Shown here in pieces: positions 33,946 through 48,228 of a DNA stretch of 64,000 nt (positions within the stretch are counted from its first letter, which is position 1; every line of letters starts with the position of its first letter). A program made the translations under genes and the position numbers. A model generated the notes under the pieces. That model was not told where the DNA came from. It ran no database searches and saw only the letters and a program-made list of their open reading frames with translations. The stretch comes from Sipunculus nudus (Eukaryota; Annelida; Sipuncula; Golfingiida; Sipunculidae). The stretch lies in assembly GCA_026874595.1 (NCBI GenBank), contig CM049307.1, forward strand, positions 51,643,370 to 51,707,369, read 5' to 3'.

Positions 33946-35896
33946 GTGATTGTGCAAGACCCCTAGTAACTAGATCATATTTTGCACTTAATGCTTGGCA
34001 TATACATGTGTATGTTCGCTTATAGGAGCATAAATGCAGTCTGGCACTGTTCGCCTGTGTATTCATCCGTGCCGTGCGAAATTTCTGCTTTTAGACCGTA
34101 ACCGTTCATGTAATGAAAGTGCATTGAGCTGTGGCGTAATAAACTTTGCCCTTCACAGTATGATCAGGAAGGAGTACACTACGGGGATCATATTTAGGAA
34201 GGGGGGGGGATCCTGAACATTAATCAATACGCGCTTTATATATAATACTACCACAAACTGCGCAATGACAGCTTAAACTTTCAAAAAGCCCCCCCCCCCC
34301 CCCCCCACACACACACACATTACCACCACTAATCAGGCATACTCGACGCTTCTCCCCTCGCTGCTGCTGTATCCGCCTGGATTTTGAATTCACCAGTGAC
34401 GTCATAAACTGGTCATGTGATTAGGAGTCTGTTGATACCTACCAGGGACGTGATGAACTCAGGTCGGCTGATCCTGATCTGTTTCACGGCATGAAACACG
34501 TCCACCTCCTGCTCGTCCTTGATTTTCTGACAAATCTGACTCAGTGCACAAAACAAGCCGCTGTGGTTCAGGCCGGTCCTGTTGAAAGAAATATGAATAA
34601 TTATATTAATTGCAGTTAAAGGTTTATGTATACAGGAGTGGGGACAAACTTGTCAGCTTTATAAATGCCATGGTAAATATGGCAAAACTTCATATAAAAG
34701 AGGCATAAATGACAACATGGAACCGCATGGTTAAACCACGATTTACGCCTTTTGGATAGACTATAAATACAAGCTCTTTAAACACAAGTTCTAGAGGCGC
34801 AAAGGCTTCCTTGTCAGGTGGTAAGTGCTTTGGCGGTTCGTAAGTTGGGATACAAAAAAGTCAGTCTATCTCTAAGGCGTCACTTTTTTGTGAATCTTTG
34901 AAAACATTTGTTTGATCAGATTTTCAATCACACAGACAAAACACTTTCTCGATTAAAGTGTTAAGCTAATGATTATCATGACAGGTACTGACCTACAGTG
35001 GACGACGGTCCGACCTGACCTGTCCTCTTGCCTGGCACATTGCGCTGCTTCAGCCAGAGCAATGAAGGGGTCAATATCAGGCAGACTGTCCTCAGGTGTA
35101 TCTAATGTAGTAGCCATGTGTATAGTCTTTAGTTGTTCTCCCTGCATTAAAAGTGCGAGGTCAGAAAGAAACCGTCACTAATGTAGACTAGCCAGGTTTA
35201 AATATTCAATAATTATAATTATATATGGTCTAATCAATTCCATCCATCCCTTTTCTTTCTGTGCCATGCATATTTGAGTATAATTACTTTATATCTATTC
35301 TTGTCAAATAATATGTACCGTAGTTGTGATTATCCGCGCATTTTCAGTTGTGACTGTTTAAGTAAAAATTAAAACGTATTCACATATTTCTTTGTACTTA
35401 ACGTCTTGGTCATTATTGCCTCAGTAATCTATTTTATAAAGGTAGCAAGTGTGCGATTCATTTATTCAGCACTTTCGAGTCATGTCGTTAAGCAAATCTT
35501 ACCCTCAATGAGTATGTGACAACTGATTTTTTTAAATTTTCCTCTCTGGTACTTGATCTTACAGACACTTTGAACGGCCCGTAAGTGTCACTCTTGATAT
35601 AATCTGGGAAACCCTAAAACAATGAAACATATATCTTTCTGATTATTAAGGATAATCGTTTTAATATTATCAAACGTCAAATACGCCGCGTCAAACGTTC
35701 ATGTTTTATAATGACCATGTCGACAACTGAATTTGACCAATAAATGTGTTTGGGTCGCCTTTTAGTGATAACACACATTTCCCTTTTAAGCGTCATTACA
35801 GTTGTTTTCCCTTTTAAGCATCATTACAGTTGTTTTACTGAAACAAAAAAACTCAATAGAATAGAGTCTTAATCGGATTATGCAGTTGAAATATTG

Positions 35897-35950
<54 letters not shown>

Positions 35951-36745
35951 TATAGTCTGATCTTGAATGGCGTGTGTGAAATAATAACTTTACCTCTTCT
36001 TCGCACAGATTAAGGGCCACGATGACCGTGCACTCATAATCATGGATGAGACGCCATATGTCATTAACCGTGTGCTTTAATGGAGACTGCGTCGCAATTA
36101 TACCATCACTTCTCCTATCAGCCTAAAACAGAAATAATGGCAATATGTTTGCTGCACAAACTTGCCTGCTTAATAAAGCAAATGCAAAATACTGAAAGCA
36201 GTCTCTTCGACAATAACACATGCTAGAAAATATTGAAGCTGTGAATATAATTGCAACACAGTGTTTGGATAATTGCTTTTAAAGTTTAAAATAAAGTGTT
36301 TACACACCGATAGCATGTGAAAGGAAAATGGACGTTATTTTGTATTATACTGCTGTAAGTTAAAAGCTATTCTTGATACATAACCAAAATAAATTAGTTT
36401 TGGAATATCTATGTGTTTTTTAATGTGTAACAAGTTTAAATAATACTTCATTCATTTTGGAATAAACGTAGGAAAATGTATAAACAGGTTACAATTATGT
36501 TTAACGTATTGAGAAATGAGACAAATGTTAATAAGGTATGCAACAGATTGACACAATTTAACATATTGTACCTTTACAAAAACAGCATTGATGTAATCGT
36601 TTGAAAACGGGACAGGAGTCATGAGCAGGGGGCGCCACTTGTCGAGAGGAAGTAAGAATGGATTCCGGTTCTTCTTTTTGTTCTCCTCAAGTTTCCCTGC
36701 GGTTGTATCTTCAGGTCTCACCACACGTGTCATCTTCCCTAACAT
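33728..36745 (-). CDS. Gene B exons 24-29: phosphatase domain D2, predicted inactive
   Basis: Exons of 174, 129, 111, 149, 136 and 108 nt. Blocks: DKWRPLLMTPVPFSNDYINA, IIATQSPL, IWRLIHDYECTVIVAL, HCRTGLNHSGLFCAL, VDVFHAVKQIRISRPEF and EEYQWLHQAALHYIQSF. In the catalytic loop the Arg is His1161; the WPD loop is absent. The C-terminus is 11 residues longer than in gene A and ends at TAA (33730-33728). Confidence 0.93.
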
Positions 36746-39700
36746 CTGTGGGATAACGTTTCAGACAAAGCAACCAATGAAAAACATATTCCCGTTTTCA
36801 TCTATGACGGTATCATTTACTGATGAAAATTAGGATGCCTACCTCAAATTGTGTATTCAGGTCTTCCTGGTGGTGCTCATTCATCCAGGTTTCAAAACTG
36901 GTGACGTCATGAAAGACCTTCCCACAATGCAATGCTTCCAGGAGGGCTTCATGGATAAATCTATACTGGTCCTAGAAAACGGATTGATTGCCATGAGTAC
37001 CGAACATTTCTGAGAAAAATGTGATTCAAGACATAAGGGTTAAAATGAAAATTCTTCGGATATGATCAGATGTATGGTTCATTTTTAAACGTCACGCAAA
37101 TAAAAATTTATTTGTATGTTTGCGTATCAAGGGATCTGGTCCCTGTTATACGGGTATACTCTACCACATTATGTTAACTTGGCATGCAAAACATTGCTTA
37201 TTCAATAACGCACCCCAGTATTTTAACCTGATGTAAATTACTTAAAACATGGCGTTAAAATTGGTCTAAATGGTATTAAATATTTAAAATCTATATTGTG
37301 ATTTTATTTACGACCACAGATATAGGTACAAAGCTAAATTATTTATTGTAAAACAGGTTACTAGTATTCCAATCCATAGCCAGGGAATGAGTATCTTATG
37401 CATTTTCCCAGGCTCTTTTGATAAATAAAAAACATTTTTTTTCTTTTGTTACAAATGATTATTATTAATAAAGCAAAGGCCACGTTACCAAACTCTGGAC
37501 CATGTTAACTCGATGTTTCCGCAACTCAGTGACGCATTTGTAAACGCTAACCCGCCCTTCATGTTCAGCCTGTTTCAGGAGGTAATCCACGGCCAAGAAA
37601 GTTCCTGTCCGCCCCACTCCAGCACTGGAAAACGAATTAAATCTAATTGTTTTCTCGAATTTAAAAGATCGTGAGCTACTGAATAATCCGTGAGAAGGTA
37701 TGGTTCTTACAATATATTCAGGCTCAAATGCAACTGAGCGGCCAACGTTACAATAAGTACTTGTTACATAGTTACATATTATATATCATAACTAGTTCTA
37801 ACCGAAATCTGAAATAATATTGTGAATAGCAATTTAGGGAACGATTTGGCTGTTTCGGATATTAAATAGCAATAGGTCACCAATATCTTAATTATACAGT
37901 TTACAAACAATGGTTAGAAGTTTGCCTCCTGTCACCCAATGTGCATTCAGTATAAGTTATGTTTACAGAAACCACAAGGGGGATCCAGGGATTTTGAAAG
38001 GGTCCAACCTTGGAGCATTTATGGAAAATAAAACAAAAACTGTCCCCTGATCCAGAAAGGAAGGGGTCCAGAAGTACGGAGTCCGCACCTCCTGGACCCC
38101 ACCCTACGGGGTCCGCCACTGCGGCAACGTATCACATGGACTTAGATTTCCTACCTGCAATGTACCAGCGTGGGTCCCCTCGTACTGTCGTAATGACGGG
38201 TTGCTTCTTTGTGATAAGCCAGGAAAGCAGTAGGGCTTAGAGGGGTTCCATGGTCAGGCCAGGAGATGAACTGCATGTGTCTCACGGCTTTGGTCTCGAC
38301 ACCCTAGCATTAATGAACCATGTACATGATGAGGATATAAGCATGATCAGAAAAAGTCAAACTTAAATGGACTAGACTAACCCAACACATTTTACCTATC
38401 ATTTGTTAAATAGGAAATGTTTAATTATATACACTTGGTTACCCAATAAACAAGACTTATCTCCTAAATATACTATGACCAGTATGTACGGGGCCTTTTA
38501 TTTACGACGCAAATAAAGTTTATTGATATAAAATAACTCTGATAAGGTTTCTTTTTATGTGAACATAGTAAACATGGTTATAAGAGAGGTATTAAAACAC
38601 GACCTTTAATTACCTTTTGTAAAATAAGTTCCCGAGTAACATAATGCGGGTTCTGTTGTGTTGCTCTTAACGACACGGTAATTTCATTGAATACCCGGGG
38701 CTTCTTATTATCCGGCCAGTATTGTTCACATTTTGCCTTGGGATAAACAGATAACTACTGTTTGTGATAACGTTATGTATAGATGAGCAGATATACAGAC
38801 AATTCAGAAGTAAAACTGAATTTACGAAGACCTGTTATTCTAAAAATATGAATAGAAAGAAATCATAAGATAATCATTATTTAAATACCATAATGCATTG
38901 AATTGTACATATTATTCTTTTTTTCATTTCAATTGTACATTAAATTTCGTGCTAAGTGTGGAAAAGATGCATGAGCTTACTTTCTTGGCTTTGTCTTCGT
39001 TAAGCGCTGTCACCATAACAATGAGGTGAACGTCATTTTCCCATACCATTAGGATAAAGTCGGCCAAAGTCTCTGCAACTGGACCTTTTTAGGTATTTTT
39101 TATTATATAAATAAAAATGTTTCATAAATTCATAAAAAAATAATAATTGTGAAAGGCCTTTCTGTATAACTGATTGACAATTTATTTTGGATTTACATCG
39201 GCACCTGATGTTGTGGGAGTTCTCCCAGCGGTACTAGAAAGTAAACTCTTGTGCTTTCTGTTATAGCTGCATATGGTTGTTGAAGGCAATTACATGCACG
39301 TTATTCTTGGATGGTATTCTGTCTTATTCATTTGACTATAAAGAAAAGGATTTCTTTCGTCAAATGATGCTACCATTATGAAAAAAAATTGCAACCTACC
39401 CTGAGCAGCTATGAATTCCACAGAGCCGTCATAACCCTGAAAAATGAAAACATAAACATCTCTCGTTTTTATATGTTGTGGATCGTCCACAAGGGCTCTG
39501 GTATAACAGAAAATAAAAAGAATTGTTATTTATATTGTTTCGCGGTCTTGGCTGTTCTAGACTTACCGGAATGTAACTGGCGTTGATATAACCTTTCACT
39601 GAATCATCGCCATATTTTTTAAGTTTCACCCGGTTGTGGTCGTCTGGCAAAATAGGAAGCTGCTATTATCAAGACTAAGCATGGTGATGAATCTCATATT

Positions 39701-42700
39701 CAACGGCCCCTATACATTTATAATAAGGGGTAACGGTTTACTTTTCATTGTTTGTAATGAAGTTTGAACTGAAACAATTATATTCGAACTGTAATTAAAA
39801 TGGTGTTTTTAAGACAAACATACATCATGATGAAACAAGGACTTACATGGAACAATATTTCTGAACCTATTTCTCGAACGATTGACTTCCATTTTACCAA
39901 CAGTAACTTCGGCATAAGGTTCGATCGAAATGGTCTGTAAAAGCAATTTGATATTTCGTAAAATATACATAAATGAAGAAAAATACGAGTGCTTATATTT
40001 ATTTTAACACCTCTAAGTAGAGTCTTCTTAGATTCTGCTTAGCGTTTTCATTGGATTTTAAAATGTATTCAAAAATAAAATGGAAACATGTTTATACAGT
40101 AAGAGTCTAAAGTAAGAATTATGACAAATGAAAAATAGATGATGCAACAAGTTTCTGGAAATATCAACCTCGATCTGTTGTCGAGCATTTGCCGGAAATG
40201 ACGTAGAAATAGTCAGATGAATGAGCGAGGAAGAAAATGAGCCATTGCTTGTGAAGACAGGACAAGTATTGTCAAAGTTATGAGGGAAATAAGATTTTGA
40301 CGTGTTTTGAAAACCTTTACCTGTGACCTATTATACAATACTCAAGGAACTTCTAGAAATCTTTAAGACATACGATATATGTTAATTAAAAAATGAATCC
40401 AGCAGAACTAGGAACTAAAGGATGTTATATGTAAGACGCATGGATCAGCAAACATGAGAAATTGGGACAGCTGACAAGCAGAGACATATTGACAAAGTGA
40501 AACAAGATTGAGACAAGATGACTTAACCAGGTTATGAGAAGACTAAGAAAAAAATAAGCAACAGCTTATGTAACAGTTTTAAATTACAGAGATATGACCA
40601 CAAATGATGTATTGGGGAGGATCGAGTGAAGCGTCCCCTAGCGGCCATATCGGGATAATAAAAAAATGTCTTGAGATATTATTGTTAGACAAAAGATATA
40701 CCAGTTTCAAGAGGATTTATACAAAACTGTGGCCTGTAGAATTACATATGTGAGACGCAAGAACCAGCAGGCAGGCGAAGTAGAGAACACCTGACAAAGA
40801 GACAGACATACTGAAAAAGTGAAACAAGATAGAGACTAAATGACATAACCAGATTATGAAGAAGACCCAATTAAAGAAAACAAGATATAATTTATTTAAT
40901 TGAGGTTTATAATAATGGAAAGAATGATATGTTGGGGAGGGTCGAGTGCATCGCCCCCTAGTTGCTATAACCGGGAAAAAAAACAAAAATTCAAGATATT
41001 ACTTAAGACGGAATATGTACCAATTTTTAAAGGATTCCTGCAAACAGGGTTGGGTTTTATTCGGATAAATCTTGTTTACCCCAGGGCAATGGATAAAACT
41101 GGTTTTTATCCGATTAAATCCAGTTTTATCCGGATTATACAGGATCAAACTGGAACAAACTAAGAATCAACTTGTAAAATTCAATAAAATTAACATAAAT
41201 GATAATCTGGATAAATTAGTTCAGAAGGTTTGTAAATATATAAACAATATATAAGATTTATATCCAATTGGCAATTTCCTCCAGGTTCATGTATCATTGT
41301 TGTCAGCATCCATTAGTAGCTTATGCTCAACACACCAGAATGAGGAGCAGTCCCTTTGTCTTCCTTGTTACTCTTCAGGCTGGCGGTCAATTTCTCAGTA
41401 GGATGTATCATCTTTATAGCATCATCCTGGATCAGCCATCACATATTTACTCATAGTCACAGGGCAGACCTACAGGGTGACTTTTTCAGCCCTAATGTCA
41501 ACAACTAATTATGGAGACTCTGTGGAGGTCTGGAGGAGGATGCCTGAATGACTTTGATGCAGTGGAGGTATATCCTCGTAGGCTGTCATGACTGGATGGT
41601 TGTCAAATAGTAGCCAACTGTTGCTGATTGTGTAAACATGCCTTACCTGTGGCAAAAGTCAAGGAATCACACTACTACTATATTCAGAGAAACCTACTTG
41701 GGCAAGATAGGTTAAGATAAGCCAAATGAGCTATAGTTTATGCCGTAAAAGGGTTTAAAGTTATGGAGATATGGCCAAAATGATATGTTGTAGTTTAACG
41801 AGTGCAGCGCCCCCTAGCGGCAATTTTCCGAAAATAAAAAAAAAACTATTTCAAGATATTTTTAAAGGATAAAGGCTGTACCAGTTACAAAATCTTTCCT
41901 GTAAAACTGTGGCCTGTTGAATGCTAAATGTAAGACGCAAGAACCATCAAGCAGGCGAAATGAGGACGAATGACAAACAGACAGACAAACTGACAAAGTG
42001 ACACAAGTCTGAGACTAGACGATAAGACTAAGTTCTGGAGAAAACCTAGAGGAAGAAAAGTGAAGTTTGTGAAGAAAGGCCTAATATAGAGGGATTTATG
42101 ACGAAAATGAAATTTCGAATTTTTCGAAGACCTTGACTTTTACCTTTGTCCGATATTAACAAACACAATACGCTTTTAAAAAATCAGAGGACTTTTGGTT
42201 TTCTCTGAAGGTCTGAAAGCGATCGCTGCAAAACTGTGAATTAAGAGTGGAGACGACAAAAAAACAAATAAACAAACAAATAAACAGACATACGTAACAA
42301 AAACTAACTGCATATACTAGAAAAAAGTCACAGATCCTGTATTTACTTTATACTCATCTTCAAATCCCCTTTCCGTATCTGTCATAAACCGGATGTAGTC
42401 TGGGAATTCACTGACAAGAATTGAATTCTTATCAAAGGCAGTAACCAGATTACAATAGACGGCATCAAGGTCTACTGCACTTGAGGGAGCCACAGGGTCA
42501 TTCCCTTTGTACTTGTTTTGTTCTGCGACATGCGACTGCTTGTCAGGTTTCTTGCCTTTACCCTTGTTGGCTTTCCTGAGGGTTTCAAGGTGTTCTGCGT
42601 TTTCTTTTATGGAAAATAGACCTTACTACATTAGACTGTGTGCTTGATAATGAAATAACAGAGAAAACATAATTATTCTGTTTTGCTGAAATTACTAGAA

Positions 42701-45700
42701 AGAACAATACGTATATCTTTGTTAGTTTACATGTGAACTTTAGGTAAAACTTCTGTTGTTATATAACTGAAATCACAATACTATTATACCTTCAGCTGGT
42801 TTGTTCCGACGAAATCCATCGCAAGCCCGTCCATTTCGCCGCCTGTTTTTATACACATAAAATTAAACCATATTCAATATATCTGAATAAAACAGTTTCC
42901 TTCGTTTACTGAATCCAATTACTCTCTCTCACCAGGTCTCCTAGAATTCTTGAATAGAACAGTGACAGAAAATTGGTACTCACCTTAACCACACAAAAAT
43001 GATTATACCTCCCAAAAGGATTACACATAGTAAACCAGCAACCGTTCCAGCGATAATTCTAGACGTTTGAGGTTCGTGAGCTGCAAATTGGAGGAACATA
43101 TGTCATATTACAAAAGTAAACAGTTGACAATGTAAATTATATAATTATAAATTTTATTATATATAATTTATATGAATATAAATTATAAATATAGTTAAAG
43201 CTTTTCAAATATTTTCAGGTGATCGACATTTTTATAAGAAATATTCTTGCTATGCCAATAGTACACACACTGTGCTTCCAGGAAACTACAGTGGATTCCA
43301 CGGAAATGTTCTTTGCACATGCAAGTACCATTCTTGGGGTTACAGTCGGTGGTATTTTGGCAGTTCTCAGGACATGTTTCATTACAATCAATGCCGAATG
43401 TCCCTGGGTTACAACCTAAAATGATACAAACAGCATAAACATAATATGACAAAACCCTAAAACCGTTCCCCAGTGCGCTTGCTGTAAATCGCAGCAGCCA
43501 TTTTGGACAGGTTTGAAAGAGGAAGTGCCTAATTTTTTCACCCGGTACCAATTCCTTTCTTTATTCTCTCTGCGAGAGTAATGTTTCAAGTCCACCAGCA
43601 GTCCCGGCACACTATATAACTGTGCACAAATGTTTAAATCTCCCTGCTTCTCTTAGACCCTGTATTCGCCCCTGACAGTGCATTGACAACAGGTTACATA
43701 GTTCATGATGTAGAATATATAATGCATTTTCTATCTTTTATATATACCTTTGGATTAGTGTCTATACCAATACGCATCAGGTTGTAAACAGTGATATTAA
43801 GCTGTTTTCAGGAATACAATAAAATAAATTGATATACAATGTACCAGTAGAGTCGGATGCATACAGCAAAAAACATTGATGCCTCAATGGATTAATTACT
43901 TATTTCCCTCAGGTCCAGATGGGGGGGGGGGGGGCAAGGCCGCAGAATTTTGTCTGAAACCCTTAAAGAAATGTTGCTTTGGATTAAAAACGGGAGGTCC
44001 GGATCCCCCTGATCCCCCCACCCCCGGATCCGCTTCTGCAGGCACACATCACACCAACCAAGTTGTACATGACTGTCGTATGTACATTTTCATGCGTCTT
44101 CTTAAGTATCTATGGTAGATTTTCTTTTCTGTGTTAATTACCTTTATATTAATCGTCAGCTATTTCAGGGGGACAGTAAAATAAATAAAGTGGAATGCAT
44201 AGAACCAAAAGCATATCTTATTCAATGGTGTAATTGGTTTTGCACTGACCCTTTTTGGAAAATTTCAATTCACACAACTTACTCTGCGAGCACATTAAAC
44301 CCTTGTATCCAGCTTTGCAACCACACATTCCGCTAACAGGGTCACACTCGCCATTGCAACCCACATGGCATAAGTTGTTACAGTATCGTCCATACCTGCC
44401 CTCTGCACAAGCTGTTTAATAAGAAAAAAAAAGTGTTCTTTACCATCTTTATATAGACTAAACATTTTGCACTAGTTTACAACATAAATTTATGTGCCAT
44501 GATGGTGGAAATAATGTATCGCTCGACTCTATCACTTGTGTGTTTCATTTATTTGAAAGGTATGGTGGTTACCCTACTTACATGCTAAAATATAACACGG
44601 AATAATACCTACATCCTAGGGGTAGAGAGGACTGCACCTGTATTAATTTCAATATTAATTAAATAGTGCAACTTTTTTCTGAGCTTCTTTTTTGTGTTAT
44701 TACCGATATACGGGTATTGCATGCAAATATATTACAATATTGTATAACGGGTAATGTATGCTCAGAACGGAAAGCATATCTACATTTACATGTAACGGTG
44801 ACTTGAATTAAACCACAAGCTTTGAATTCCTACAAACGTGATAAACCTATGTGTGATCAATCATCTTCTCGGAGACACCAAAAACATTAAACTCTTAACT
44901 CTTGCACATACACTGTTCGTTGCTGTAGCCTTCTACTAAATCACACCACACAGTCGCTATGAAGTAGGCCATATGCATCGAAACCCGTCTGGTACGGTCG
45001 AAAACAACAGGCACGAACAATGTAAATCCCTGAGTTGAGAATTATACTAATGATATGGTCTGACTTTTTGCTGAGCATAAATCTGGATAATAACGAATTC
45101 TGGCCCGATCCCAAACCTGTGGGAATAGCCCCCCCCCCCCCCCCCCCTCTTCTGAATGAGACGGGGAGTCTTGTTGCTTGATACACAGCCATTACATTAG
45201 TAAGAGAATTTATGGGAAACTCAATATAGTATTAGTCTTCCTAGATTAATTTTCATTATTTTTTTTAATAATTTCAAGGGCGCTTCGAATTGGTGAGGTA
45301 ATTGGCAATGCCTACTTTTAACTTGTTGCGTTAACATATCATCACCGGAAGAAAATTAGAGTGTTTAAAATTATCTGATTCTGTTTGAAAAAAAAATTAA
45401 TATCAATATATTTTTAAGATTATCAACAATAGTCAATCAGAAAAAAAAAACATTTGTTGCCAAGAATGGTTGAGGTCAGAATTGCATGTGTATAAAAACA
45501 GTCGAAGTTTAAGTGCCGCTACCTGTAAGTTTGAACAATTAATTCTATCAAGATTTCGTGTCCTTTTTCAGGTGAAATTTCATGTTTTCCAACCAAAACG
45601 GCATTTATCTTTTCATATCCACTGTTGGCAGCCTTTCCTTTTCTTTCAGAACTAAAGTCAGAATCCTTTTTATTATCTAAATGTATGCTCAGCAAGTGCA

Positions 45701-48164
45701 GATCTATCATATCTATTGTGATTCAAGCGTCTGTGGTAAACACCAGTTTGACAGCCTGGACCATGCCACCCTGCCGCACAACCACTCTGTGAACATGAAC
45801 CATTTGTCTTTCCACAGGCTTCAGAACTGTTAAAACATCTGCATTCCCCGGTACAGTTCCTGCCGAAAGTACCGTCTCTGCAATCTGTGTATAAAGTATA
45901 AATCAGCTATTTTCAGTCATCACTTTGTGCGTCTTGACACACCATAAAAATGTAAAAGGCATATGGACAAGAAAATATTTTGACAATTAATTATTTGAAT
46001 TAAGGCAACTGCATTGATTAAAGATAAGATATAAATGTTTATTATTCCTATTAACACCAACGAACCCAAGACAATTTACATGACAATTTAATCAGACAAA
46101 AATGACCTCAAGTGTTTGATTCACTCCATCTAGGTAACACCTGATGCGAACGTTACATTTAAAGTAAGTTTGTCTGGATGGTACTCGCCATGGTGACACG
46201 TAGGAGGCTGAAAACCCGCTTGACAAGTACAGGCGCCGGTTTCTCTGTTACAGACTCCTGGATATTCACAGTGATTGGAGCATGTATGTGAACAATTCAC
46301 CCCGAACTGTCCGGTCTCACATACTTTCACATAAAAAATGTAATTTGTATGAACACATGCAATACAAGGAATCGGTTAAACGGATCATAACAGTGTTATT
46401 TTTTTTTTGCTCTTTTTATAGTCAGCATGTATTTGAACATGTTGCTTTACGTTTTTGTAGCTACGAATTCTAATAGCATCGAAAACCTATTGCAACATAA
46501 AGCTTTTGGTATTGTTTTAACTTGCCTGTTGTAGATAATAATTTATAAAAGCATATACGAAAACTAAAACATTCAAACCTGCCAAACTGTTAACCAGTAC
46601 AATTGAATATTATATTTATGTTCATTTTTGTTCGTTCCTACTAAAATATATCAGTCGTTGGTCCCACAAGAAGAGTAAAGTTTAAACCTCGCGACTTGCT
46701 CAAGGTTGTTTATATCTAGCACGAAAACAGTAAACCTATTTAAACTTACTGATAGATTAATTTAAATGTATATTTACTTCCCACTTTCGCATTCTTGCAA
46801 AATACAGTGAACATTTTCAGCGTATCTCTTTTTATATTTTAACATGTTAAACTTTGTCAGAAATAATTTTATTGAAAATGCTGATCTTGGAGAAATGTAT
46901 TAACATTGACCAAATTAAGCCTGTCACACTATTCATGATAATAACAAAGCAATACAGAGCGCATAAATAATATAAGCAATTATGGTACTCACCCTGATGG
47001 CAAGTGGGCGGTTTGTATCCAGCCCGACAAGTACAGGTTCCCGTTTTCTTATTACAGACGCGCAGCGTTTCACAGTGATAAGAACATGAATCTGCACAAT
47101 TCAGTCCGTACTTCCCGCTTTCGCATTCTTGCAAAATACAGTGAACATTTTCAGTGTATCTCTTTTTATATTTTAACATGTTAAACTTTGTCAGAAATAA
47201 TGATTTTATTGAAAAAGCTGATCCTGGAGAAGTGTATAAACATTGACAAAATTAAGTCTGTCAAAACTAGTCATGATACTTACGACGCAATAGAGAGCGC
47301 ATAATTAATATGAGCAATTATGTTACTCACCCTGATGGCATGTGGGAGGTTTGTATCCAGCTTGACAAGTACAGGTTCCCGTTTTCTTGTTACAGACTCG
47401 CGGCGTTTCACAGTTATCGGAACATGAATGTGCACAGTTCAGTCCGTACTTCCCGCTTTCGCATTCTTGCAAAATACGGCCAATATTTTCAATTTACCCC
47501 TTTTGTATTTTAACAAGTTAAATTTGTCAGAAGAAATATTTTATTGAAAGAGGCAGATCCTGTTAATGTTTATAAACTGACAAAATTAAAATTGTCAAAC
47601 TGTTCATAATAGTGACAAACTATTAGAGAGCGCATAATCAAAATTAACAATTATGTTACTCACCCTGATGGCAAGTGGGCGGTTTGTATCCAACCTGACA
47701 TGTACAGGTTCCCGTTTCTTTGTTACAGACTCGCTGCGTCTCACAGTAATCAGAACATGAATCTGCACAATTTAGTCCGTACTTCCCAGTTTCGCATTCT
47801 TGCAAAATACAGCCAACATATCAGTGTATCTCTATTTATATTTTACATGTTAACTTTTATGGATAAAATTGTTTTATTGACATAGGAAGATCCTGGGGAA
47901 ATCTATCAAACTGACAAATAGTAAGCCTGTCAAGGTATATATTATCTATCTATGTAACCGCGTCACGGAGAAAACATAGTTAAAAAAACATACATGGAAT
48001 TCACCTTGATGACATGTGGGCGGTTGGTATCCAGCCTGACAAGTACAGCTACCTGTTTCATTGTTACAGACTCGCGGCGTTTCACAGTGATAAGAACACG
48101 AATTTGCACAATACAGCCCGTACTTCCCGCCTGCGCATTCTGTCAAAATAGTATATATATATAT

Positions 48165-48228
<64 letters not shown>

